A DNA stretch of 29,480 nt, taken from contig CAJUST010000029.1 in NCBI GenBank assembly GCA_910589105.1, positions 1-29,480 on the forward strand. Direction: 5' to 3'. Below, one piece after another: positions 24,201 to 29,480 of the stretch. The stretch is from an uncultured Lachnospiraceae bacterium. Its GTDB lineage: Bacteria; Bacillota; Clostridia; Lachnospirales; Lachnospiraceae. Position 1 is the first letter of the stretch, and every line of letters begins with the position of its first letter. Both the position numbers and the translations under genes were made by a program. The notes below the pieces were generated by a model. It saw only the letters and a list, made by a program, of their open reading frames with translations. It was not told the origin of the DNA and searched no databases.

Positions 24201-24784
24201 ATATGGTCAATCGTTCCTTTATCCTGCGCAACTGCAGCTACGCCGGTACGATCCATCATATCCGTGGCATTGTAAACTGTGTCAATGTCAGGATTATCAT
24301 TCACAATTTCCAGATTCTGGATTTCGATGTATTCCGTGTCATACAGCAGAATGGAAGAAGATACATAGCCTTGGTACTTGTGCCATGTATTGTCCAGCCT
24401 CTGCCCATAGTTCTGAAACCATACGCCCTGCCCATTCGTATCAATAATTGGGTCTGCCCCTTCTCCATACCGGTCAATCACAATCGGCGCTTCCTCACTT
24501 CCGCTCTGCCCGAACAAATGCAGATAGCCGTTCGTAAATACAGACCCTGCCTCTAGTAAAATCCGGTCACCCGGTCCTAAATTCTGATGATTGATTTTTT
24601 GAAGACTGTAAAACGGTTCATTTTGGCTCGTTCCTGAGTTTGTATCCTTGCCATGAAGGGTACTGACATAATAGGTCGTTCCCGTTTCTTGCGCTTTTGT
24701 CTGCGCCTTAAGTTCCATAACCGGACTGACTGCGGAACACAGCATCGCCAGCGCGGTTATTAGTGTCACAATTCTTTTCCTCAT
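21251..24784 (-). CDS. Secreted right-handed beta-helix protein with FN3 and Ig-like (BIG2-type) repeats
   Basis: This 1177-residue exoprotein is a paralogue of the downstream gene product over its beta-helix (about 30-596). Shared landmarks are YYVSTLHGKDTNSGTS, AGIWPWKCKDAVFQYNEAFDT and DGTIYQYNYSHNNGGG. Four FN3 domains follow (about 597-1015), three joined by a Pro-rich linker (EPNPPDPIKPPTPAKP). The end is two BIG2-type Ig-like domains of about 75 residues each (VTWTSSNPKVATVSNGKVTA is typical), the last extremely Lys-rich, perhaps for wall binding. Three in-frame starts exist. ATG at 24784 has AAAGGAG 7 bases upstream and gives a compact signal peptide. ATG at 24787 and ATG at 24829 (with AAGGAG) are alternatives. 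Enzymatic activity on a polysaccharide is likely but unproven. Confidence 0.88.
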   Translation of the reverse strand: MRKRIVTLITALAMLCSAVSPVMELKAQTKAQETGTTYYVSTLHGKDTNSGTSQNEPFYSLQKINHQNLGPGDRILLEAGSVFTNGYLHLFGQSGSEEAPIVIDRYGEGADPIIDTNGQGVWFQNYGQRLDNTWHKYQGYVSSSILLYDTEYIEIQNLEIVNDNPDIDTVYNATDMMDRTGVAAVAQDKGTIDHIHLKNLKIHDVIGNVYNKHMNNGGIYFTVYLPHDAQMGTPSDNKADFISSETGISRYNDVLIEGCSVINTNRWGIAVGYTGFWNKFTDMEISDEDIAKYGSTNVVIRNNYVKDAGGDSITLMYCDKPLVEYNVSDGAARQMHSGDYSPQGETQRFAAGIWPWKCKDAVFQYNEAFDTQNVNNENGDGQAWDADWSDGTIYQYNYSHNNGGGCLMVCLNEAYRTTFRYNVSQNDLRAVLDTFGSPKAHIYNNVFYIAENVPVYRDRSNGEALLENNIFYYSGNEEKEENWTVGNNKTYKNNLYYNYANTPTDAAGVIAAKGTQVFEDPGKAPESTTGKLNEHEDPEIASVFDGYKLADNSPAIGAGKEVEDANGYEPSEKDFFGNDITEVTVFDIGAYQHPEETGERPQRPAQPEIGETTEHTVSISWAIGEDAAQIKGYKIKDGKTVIKDLTGDELAAATSGATISITLEGLNSGTEYTFGIVAYDANGTESLPRTVKFKTAGQQGGEEPNPPDPIKPPTPAKPEEGEVTENSAQIIWAAPGDLTGIAGYKIKNGEKVLKDLTGEELASAIKDGKISITIDGLQAGASYTLTIVAYNEDGVESSPQTVTIKTAGQQGGEEPNPPDPIKPPTPAKPEEGQVTENSAQLVWAAPENLTGIAGYKIKNGEKVLKDLTGEELASAIKDGKVSVTIDGLQAGTNYTLTIIAYDENGVESSPVTIQVKTSGSAAIVNTSKPSMPAKPSVSGISQTGATVSWAMAASSEAVTGYKIKKGNAILLNITGQALKNATRAGKVTAKIGNLKAGTSYSLSLIASNKNGDSAARAFTFKTASAPEPSIKLDQTKLTLYTKAKKNATLKAVVANIKGTVTWTSSNPKVATVSNGKVTAKKAGTAVITATVGSVKAICNVTVKKPTIKVKKSVSVRKGKKLKLKVKATPSGKITYKSKNKKIATVTKKGSIKGIKKGSCTITVKCNGVTKKVKVKVK
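22050..22715 (-). repeat. Two tandem 333-bp FN3-linker repeats
   Basis: Two copies offset by exactly 333 bases (111 codons) encode a Pro-rich linker plus an FN3 domain. They are nearly identical in protein and close in DNA: the GGAGATGATTCAACGCC stretch recurs at about 22056 and 22389. The similarity suggests recent duplication or gene conversion and a site for repeat-number change. Confidence 0.85.
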
Positions 24785-24845
24785 CATAATTCTCCTTTCT
24801 TCCATCTTTCGATGATTGCTTTCTTTCATTCCTGCTCCTTTCTTT

Positions 24846-25895
24846 TTATTCCTCTATATGCTTTTTCATAAAATAAAATATGCGTTCCATATCGCCTTCT
24901 ACAATAGCATTTTCTGCCCGTTTTCTTACAATCGCTTCATAGCGTTCTTCCCGCAGGGCTTTATTAATATTATCCTTTACTTCTTCTATGGATGCCGGAT
25001 CATTCCCGCTCCTATCCGTACATTCAATCAAATACAGGCTGCCTCCTTCATCTAAAACACCCGTCGATTCTCCCGCTTCCAATTCCCATGCGTATTCTAA
25101 AACATCTTCAATACTCCTAGAACACGCGCGTAAATTTTCCGCCGTTACGTCTGCATGACTGAGATAGGCTGAAACCTGTTCTTCTTCTCCTGCCAATTCT
25201 GACAGGGGACGGCCTTCTCCCAGTTGTTTGTATACCGAGGTCATACTTTTTTTTAATTCCTTTATCTGCTCCTCATTCAATCCCAGCTCTAAATAAGGAA
25301 TTTTTATGTAATCGAGAATCCTGTCATCGCTTCTCTGATAAAACGTTTCATTTTCCGTATAATATTGTTCTCTTTCCGCATCCGTTACCTCCATTCCCTC
25401 ATTTTCCAAATCTCCACAATAACTTTTCTGAATTGTATCCATCTCATATTCCTGATACAATTCCAGTGTATATTCTGACAAGCCATACACTATCCCACCC
25501 TGTTCAATTTTCTCCTTTCTTAGCGCGTTTTCCTTTTCCCAGCGTCCGAGAAATGCATCATAGCTCCCGTTATCCACATAGCCTTTCTCCTCCGCCAAAC
25601 CATAAACCGCGTGAAAATATTTTAAATCTTCAATCGCCGCTTCCGCCAGCTTCTCATAAGGAATTTCTCCATTCACCTCCCGCTCCCAGAAATCTGAGTC
25701 CACGTTGCTTCCTTCTTTCGAAAAATAACTGGAAACTTCATATCTTTTCCGACCAGCCGCATCCAGAAACTCTTCCTTACTAATTGCATTGCCGTTAATG
25801 CTTAAAGAAAACCGGTTTCTATATATAATAAAACCTCCCAAGGCAAAAACTGCCAAAATAATAATTGTGCTAATAATACAAATTTTTTTCTTCAC
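24846..25895 (-). CDS. Membrane-anchored parvulin-type (PpiC/SurA/PrsA-like) foldase
   Basis: This 349-residue protein has a basic start and one hydrophobic segment (5-25) that can be an anchor or signal; no lipobox Cys is seen, unlike classic PrsA. The N-terminal part (30-180) is helical and charged like SurA/PrsA chaperone arms. About 190-300 resembles a diverged PpiC peptidyl-prolyl isomerase (DDRILDYIKIPYLEL, then AGESTGVLDEGGSLYLIECTDR). A helical tail follows. It acts outside the membrane, probably helping exported proteins fold. GTG start at 25895 has TAGGAG 8 bases upstream. It is the first gene of the operon with two giant beta-helix exoproteins, which makes them its likely clients (inference). 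Confidence 0.78.
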   Translation of the reverse strand: MKKKICIISTIIILAVFALGGFIIYRNRFSLSINGNAISKEEFLDAAGRKRYEVSSYFSKEGSNVDSDFWEREVNGEIPYEKLAEAAIEDLKYFHAVYGLAEEKGYVDNGSYDAFLGRWEKENALRKEKIEQGGIVYGLSEYTLELYQEYEMDTIQKSYCGDLENEGMEVTDAEREQYYTENETFYQRSDDRILDYIKIPYLELGLNEEQIKELKKSMTSVYKQLGEGRPLSELAGEEEQVSAYLSHADVTAENLRACSRSIEDVLEYAWELEAGESTGVLDEGGSLYLIECTDRSGNDPASIEEVKDNINKALREERYEAIVRKRAENAIVEGDMERIFYFMKKHIEE

Positions 25896-25950
25896 AAAGA
25901 CTTCTCCTATCTATTTTGTACAAATATTGACTTTTCTTCTATTCTATTAT

Positions 25951-25979
25951 ATTATTTTATAAATATTTTTGCTTGTCAA
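25951..25979 (-). promoter_or_regulatory. Promoter of the foldase/beta-helix operon
   Basis: On the - strand a perfect TTGACA (25974-25979) and AATAAT (25951-25956) are 17 bases apart. The non-ideal -10, within very A/T-rich DNA, and the divergent AraC-type gene suggest activator control. Confidence 0.6.
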
Positions 25980-26037
25980 AAACCGTCTGCTTCAAATATT
26001 TTTTTGTATAATTCGGAACTAAACGGAGATGATTGCC

Positions 26038-26952
26038 ATGACTATGAATCAAAATTACCACAATATACCTGCAAATGCTTCCAAAAAAACTTTCCTAGGA
26101 GCGCAGTCCGTTATTAGCGCCAAAATTGACGTCCGGACATATCCTTACATTTTTACAAAGCATATCCACAAATCCGTTGAACTATATCTAGTGGATTCCG
26201 GATCTTGCAGCATGGAAATCGGAAGCCGGAAATTTACGTTTTATCCCGGCGATTTAGTCATAATCTATCCGAATATTGTCCATTCCTTTTATTTAGAAGA
26301 AACAGGCGCATGCACATTTCGCCATATTCATTTCGATCCAAGCCTTTTTAGTGAATGGCATATTAGTCAATATGACTCCCACCCACCGGATATCCTCACA
26401 ATCCTACTCTCTCCATTCAGCCATTACCTATCTGTACGATCAGATGAAAAAATTTCTTCTATCGTGGATAGCATTATTGCTGAATCAAACGAAAAAAGCG
26501 CACTTTCCAACGCTATGGTTAATCTGAATATAGCGGAACTGCTCATCTACCTGATTCGATTAAAATGCCCCAAACAGTTCCCCGCGCAAGAAAACAACGC
26601 CAAACACTCCAACCATGTCCAGTATGTTTCTTATGCCCTTGCCTATATTCATGGAAATTATGACCAAAAGATATTGATTCCCGACATTGCGGCACATCTA
26701 AACATATCTGCCCGTTACCTAAATAAATTATTTTTTCAGCATATGAATCTGACTATTTTGAATTATATTAATATGTATCGCATTAATCAGGCAATCGACC
26801 TGATGACAGACACCAAATTAACCTTAACTGAGATTGCATCTCAAGTAGGATGCAAAGACTCCCAACATTTTTCCAAATTGTTTAAAAATCTTATTGGTCT
26901 TCCACCCAACCAATACCGTAAATTGATCCTTCATAACGAAACAGACAACTAA
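26038..26952 (+). CDS. AraC-family transcriptional regulator
   Basis: This 304-residue regulator has an N-terminal cupin-like sensor (about 30-120: KHIHKSVELYLVDSGSC, then FYPGDLVIIYPNIVHSF), a helical linker, and a C-terminal AraC/XylS DNA-binding domain (about 200-298). The second is clear from IPDIAAHLNISARYLNKLF and the signature ending SQHFSKLFKNLIGLPPNQYRK. Such proteins often sense sugars or their breakdown products. The ATG at 26038 is chosen because CGGAG (26024-26028) is 9 bases away; the ATG at 26029 touches that site. A TATAAT at 26007-26012 is the likely -10, without a clear -35. The gene is divergent from the beta-helix operon across 142 bases and is the obvious candidate to control it (inference). 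Confidence 0.92.
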   Translation: MTMNQNYHNIPANASKKTFLGAQSVISAKIDVRTYPYIFTKHIHKSVELYLVDSGSCSMEIGSRKFTFYPGDLVIIYPNIVHSFYLEETGACTFRHIHFDPSLFSEWHISQYDSHPPDILTILLSPFSHYLSVRSDEKISSIVDSIIAESNEKSALSNAMVNLNIAELLIYLIRLKCPKQFPAQENNAKHSNHVQYVSYALAYIHGNYDQKILIPDIAAHLNISARYLNKLFFQHMNLTILNYINMYRINQAIDLMTDTKLTLTEIASQVGCKDSQHFSKLFKNLIGLPPNQYRKLILHNETDN

Positions 26953-27084
26953 ACAAAGTTCCAGAATTAAATCCAAGTCATAATGCTTGATTTGGCCTTA
27001 ATTTTTTACAACAAGCGTTACTAAAAAACATTTCTCCACATATATAATCATCCGTTTTGCTTTTTATTATCATTTGCTTGGCAT

Positions 27085-27131
27085 AAAAAACGTTCTTTTT
27101 TCAATGAAATAATTCTATGAAAAAAGAACGT
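27085..27131 (-). terminator. Terminator of a decayed - strand gene
   Basis: ACGTTCTTTTTTCA (27090-27103) and TGAAAAAAGAACGT (27118-27131) form a perfect 14-bp stem with a 14-base loop. On the - strand six T follow, so it ends transcription of the pseudogene at 27135-27648. There is no T tract on the + strand for the AraC gene, although the stem itself is symmetric. Confidence 0.8.
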
Positions 27132-27134
27132 GAA

Positions 27135-27648
27135 TCACTCGATTTCTCCGGAAGCAATATCACTGACAACCGCCAAAAATTTATTCCCAATATCCTCCAT
27201 GATAAAAAGTCTAAATAATCTTCATACTTCAGACTAAAATTGTCGATATAATCTTCACCTGCCAACTCCAAAATCTCTTTTGTCAATGTCTTTGCGGCAT
27301 TTAACATCATTCCATCAACGCTTTCTTCAGTACAATTTCAACAAAGAACATGGTATATCCGCCGTTTTTTACTTTGTCAAAACTTCATCGTCAGTGATTT
27401 TAAATCCTATTCTCCATGGACAAGCGCTTTCCAATGTATCCCTAGATCCTCTACTTTATCCTTCGTAAAGACACTGCTCCCCCACCTTGCTTAAATCTTT
27501 TATTCTTTCATGGATTTCCTTATAAAGATTCCTATTTTCCTATGGCGTATTTCTTTAAAAAGCATTTCTCCACTTTTTGACAATATGTCAGGTATGGCGT
27601 ATAAGCATCCAGAGCCGCAGAGACATCTTTTGAGTATACAATTCGCAT
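27135..27648 (-). pseudogene. Multiply frameshifted gene remnant, family not recognised
   Basis: On the - strand, an ATG at 27648 with GGAGGG upstream opens MRIVYSKDVSAALDAYTPYL and runs 38 codons to TAG. Protein-like sequence then continues in other frames: NLYKEIHERIKDLSKVGEQC, DKVEDLGIHWKALVHGE, RIGFKITDDEVLTK, GGYTMFFVEIVLKKALM, MLNAAKTLTKEILELAGEDY, and finally MEDIGNKFLAVVSDIASGEIE with stop at 27135, four bases before a good terminator. Joined, they suggest a former protein of about 170 residues with at least four frameshifts. A short tail ending in LKELFTIY near 27684-27734 may be the remains of a neighbour. I cannot name the family. The decay fits an old insertion no longer under selection. 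Confidence 0.6.
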
Positions 27649-27814
27649 TTCTTTATCCCTCCAATAATTGCATTGCCTAAAACCTAATAAATAGTAAATA
27701 ATTCTTTAAGTCGATATGCTTCTTCTGGACTCATAATAACAACTGTAAGTCACACCTACATTAACGAAACGGAAGACACGCCATGAAACAACACAAAAAA
27801 TCACCGCTCTGTAG

Positions 27815-28091
27815 TCCCGTCTTCAGTTAGGTACGAAGACACGGACAACGGCAAAAAATTATCTCAATGGTGTGATGAATGGCAGGACCACGATACTGAC
27901 AAAGGCATGGAAAACAGAATATGCCAAGTTGACCGCCGAGAGGAAAACGCTCAATCAGGGGTATCTTGCATTAAAAGAAGAAATGAAAGAAGACGAACAA
28001 ATTAGAACGAGCGTTTACAGTGTCTTGCCGCATGAACAACGTAAACGGCTCCCCCCCCCACACACACAGGGCACAGGATATGGAACGGTAA
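27815..28091 (+). pseudogene. C-terminal fragment of a mobilisation relaxase, frameshifted
   Basis: The frame reads TAKNYLNGVMNGRTTILTKA, then EYAKLTAERKTLNQGYLALK and EQIRTSVYSVL. This is the pattern I know from the C-terminal region of relaxases of clostridial integrative and mobilisable elements. The fragment frame then enters a run of nine C (28051-28059) and loses homology. In the frame one base away, directly after it, the sequence reads RAQDMER followed by TAA at 28089-28091, which is the expected relaxase end. So only the last 80 or so codons survive, with a one-base slip in the C tract. The N-terminal relaxase domain with its catalytic Tyr and His residues is absent. It is a scar of a mobile element. 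Confidence 0.65.
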
Positions 28092-28169
28092 CAGAAAGAC
28101 GGCGAAATAATCGATGTCTATCCCGCCGCCCTGTTTTAACTTTTCATTTGCCCAATAAGCAGAAATTTG

Positions 28170-28808
28170 TCAATAAGAAATATGTTCTTTATGATATTGA
28201 ATAAAATCCTCTTTATTAAAATAAGGTAGATACCCATATTCGGTTACAATCAACTTAAGTATTGCGGCAGCTTTTGCTTGGGTATTTATGCTTTTTACAG
28301 GATTAAATTCAATATCAGTAAAATAATTGTATTGTAAAATTGTGTTGATTTCTTCTGCTGTAAGAGACTTTTTTATAGCGGTAATATAGATGAAATCCTA
28401 AAATACCGTTTTAGGAATTAAAGGAAAATCTTCATTTTGGTAACGAAACGCTTTCAGGCTTCCTGAATTATGTAATCTCTCATCACGTTTGGCTTCTTTC
28501 GGTGACAGATCAAGCAAATCAAGATAAGGCCCTCCATTTTCAAAAACTTTAGCGCTCTGAAAAATATTCTCAAGGGTATAGTTATCTATTTGGAGGTTAA
28601 ACGCGCTTAATTTAATTCCAATATTTTCCAGGCTCTTAGTGCTGATTTCCAATGGTTTAGCGTTTACATCTGCTTTTCTAATTGCATTGTGCAGGCTTTT
28701 TATAGATTTCTGTTTTTGTGATACTGCAAAACCAGAATACCATTCAAACGAATATATTTCACTAACAACTTTTCCTTGATGAACAAAAAATGCAGGTCGC
28801 TTTGCCAT
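28170..28808 (-). pseudogene. NADAR (DarT1-associated) antitoxin gene with one in-frame TAG
   Basis: The open part (28398-28808, 136 codons) matches the DarT1-associated NADAR antitoxin family as I know it: MAKRPAF start, FAVSQKQKSIKSLH (27-40), LEISTKS, KLSAFNL (66-72), FQSAKVFENGGPYLDLL (83-99) and EAKRDERL. It stops at TAG (28398-28400) directly after FPLIPKTVF. Reading through in the same frame gives DFIYI, then YFTDIEFNPVKSINTQA, both conserved parts of the family, up to TGA at 28170. The TAG replaces a Tyr codon (family FYDWLY). NADAR enzymes remove ADP-ribose placed on DNA guanine by DarT1 toxins. AGGAGG precedes the ATG. No DarT1 toxin gene lies beside it. A truncated protein would lack the last third. 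Confidence 0.75.
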
Positions 28809-28832
28809 CTGTCCCTCCTACATAAATATGGT

Positions 28833-29117
28833 TCATTCTTCTAATAAACTCATCATTTCTTGTATTTCTAGTACAGCATCTTCCACACGCAACTCCACTT
28901 CTTCACTCCAAAATTGACTTCCACCAGACAACTCATCAATTATGTTGAAAATAGATACCGCATCAGAAACGGGAATAAAACCAGTTGATTTCCATTCGGA
29001 TAAATGCTCACTAAGATACTTTATAATATCTGTATAAATCTTCTCGTTAAAAGAGTTTTGGCAACGTAATTCTACCAATAATCCGTTTTTTCCTACAACC
29101 ATATCAGATAAATTCAT
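28833..29117 (-). CDS. Small uncharacterised acidic protein upstream of the NADAR gene
   Basis: This 94-residue acidic, soluble protein belongs to no family I recognise. Visible features are a hydrophobic strand near the start (MVVGKNGLLVELRC), an amphipathic helix (YTDIIKYLSEHLSEW) and an acidic helical end (VEDAVLEIQEMMSLLEE). The ATG at 29117 has GGAG about 10 bases upstream; the longer frame from a GTG at 29138 has no ribosome site. It is followed 24 bases later by the NADAR antitoxin gene and shares its promoter, so the two form an operon. Its position suggests a partner, immunity or regulatory role, but it is too short and unlike DarT1 to be the cognate toxin. Confidence 0.65.
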   Translation of the reverse strand: MNLSDMVVGKNGLLVELRCQNSFNEKIYTDIIKYLSEHLSEWKSTGFIPVSDAVSIFNIIDELSGGSQFWSEEVELRVEDAVLEIQEMMSLLEE

Positions 29118-29155
29118 TTCAACACATCTCCAAAACACCCAATTTATCAGTTACA

Positions 29156-29184
29156 AGTATAGTATATCTTCCCACCGAAAGCAA
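29156..29184 (-). promoter_or_regulatory. Promoter of the small gene/NADAR operon
   Basis: On the - strand TTGCTT (29179-29184) and TATACT (29156-29161) are 17 bases apart; a second overlapping TATACT lies 5 bases upstream. The ATG is about 38 bases downstream. Confidence 0.6.
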
Positions 29185-29378
29185 TCAGCATCCCATGCCT
29201 GTTCTAACTATCCAAATATTCAAGGGACAAGTAGTATTTTTTCGCACAGATCAAGAAAAAATCTCTACTCTTAAACCCTTGACCGTCTGGATTTTTGCAA
29301 TTGCCATTTCACCGACGAAAACGTATCAGGATTTTACAATCCTTCCCCACTTCTCCTTTCCATCACTCTTGTGTTCAA
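29185..29378. other. Gene-free stretch between the NADAR operon and tRNA-Lys
   Basis: A + strand frame of 79 codons (29195-29434) runs through here and across the tRNA terminator. It has no ribosome site and no protein-like pattern, so I treat it as chance. Nothing else is seen, and no copy of the tRNA 3' end that could be an attachment site was found by eye. Confidence 0.4.
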
Positions 29379-29422
29379 TAAAAAGAGCAGAAAACGCTAT
29401 AAAATTAACGCTTTCCGCTCTT
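29379..29422 (-). terminator. Terminator of the tRNA-Lys transcript
   Basis: On the - strand AAGAGCGGAAAGCG pairs with CGTTTTCTGCTCTT using two G-U pairs, followed by TTTTTATT. On the + strand those pairs become A-C mismatches, so the structure is polarised to the - strand, just after the tRNA 3' end. Confidence 0.8.
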
Positions 29423-29431
29423 ATCAATGAA

Positions 29432-29480
29432 TGAGACATCGGGGGCTCGAACCCCGGACAACTTGATTAAAAGTCAAGTG
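29432..29480 (-). tRNA. tRNA-Lys(UUU), 3' part, cut by the window edge
   Basis: Reading the - strand from the edge: anticodon stem CTTGA/TCAAG with loop CTTTTAA (anticodon UUU at 29469-29471), variable loop TTGTC, T arm CGGGG-TTCGAGC-CCCCG, acceptor 3' strand ATGTCTC and discriminator A at 29432. CCA is not encoded. The D arm and acceptor 5' strand lie beyond the window. Confidence 0.93.

Noticed and set aside
17303..24784. Assigning the beta-helix proteins to a specific polysaccharide lyase family
   Set aside because: The parallel beta-helix fold is clear, but no catalytic signature of a named family can be verified by eye, so only the fold is reported.
28398..28400. TAG read as pyrrolysine or suppressed
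   Set aside because: Only one such codon is seen, no pyl genes are in view, and other genes in the window that stop at TAG show no conserved continuation. A point mutation is simpler.
29195..29434. 79-codon + strand open frame near the right edge
   Set aside because: It has no ribosome site, crosses the tRNA-Lys terminator and the tRNA end, and has no protein-like pattern.

Overview
The window looks like the chromosome of a spore-forming, low-to-moderate G+C Firmicute, most likely a gut-type member of the Lachnospiraceae/Clostridia. This rests on spmB, a MecA adaptor, a YaaH/SleL-like GH18 protein, lipoprotein-based amino-acid uptake, strong AGGAGG-type ribosome sites, and large secreted proteins ending in basic Ig-like repeats. 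The family-level placement is inference from gene content.

Layout. 1-6.6 kb is core-type sequence: a three-S1-domain RNA-binding protein (+), a PAP2 phosphatase (-), spmB (+), a polar amino-acid ABC transporter operon (-, order binding protein, permease, ATPase) and a membrane-anchored GH18 protein (-). 6.9-9.9 kb is a BcgI-like restriction-modification operon: one nuclease-methyltransferase polypeptide followed by a two-target-domain specificity gene that is broken at a run of seven A. 10.0-12.2 kb (-) encodes a Hanks-type kinase fused to a MinD/ParA-like domain without the P-loop lysine, a second free-standing protein of the same lysine-less kind, and a 67-aa protein. 12.4-17.0 kb holds mecA (+), a DUF362/ferredoxin protein (-), a lipoprotein with DUF4163/DUF3298-like sequence (+) and two small uncharacterised genes (-).

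17.3-26.9 kb is the most striking block. A three-gene (-) operon encodes a membrane-anchored parvulin-type foldase followed by two giant secreted beta-helix proteins with different accessory modules: four FN3 plus two Ig-like domains in one, three F5/8C domains in the other. It is transcribed divergently from an AraC-type regulator. This looks like a regulated polysaccharide-attacking or -binding exoprotein system that carries its own folding factor.

27.0-29.5 kb is a decayed accessory patch next to a tRNA-Lys(UUU) gene cut by the right edge. It holds a multiply frameshifted gene, the frameshifted C-terminal tail of a mobilisation relaxase, and a NADAR-type (DarT1-associated) antitoxin gene interrupted by one in-frame TAG, with a small unknown gene upstream of it. 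No CRISPR array, rRNA, intact transposase or integrase was seen.
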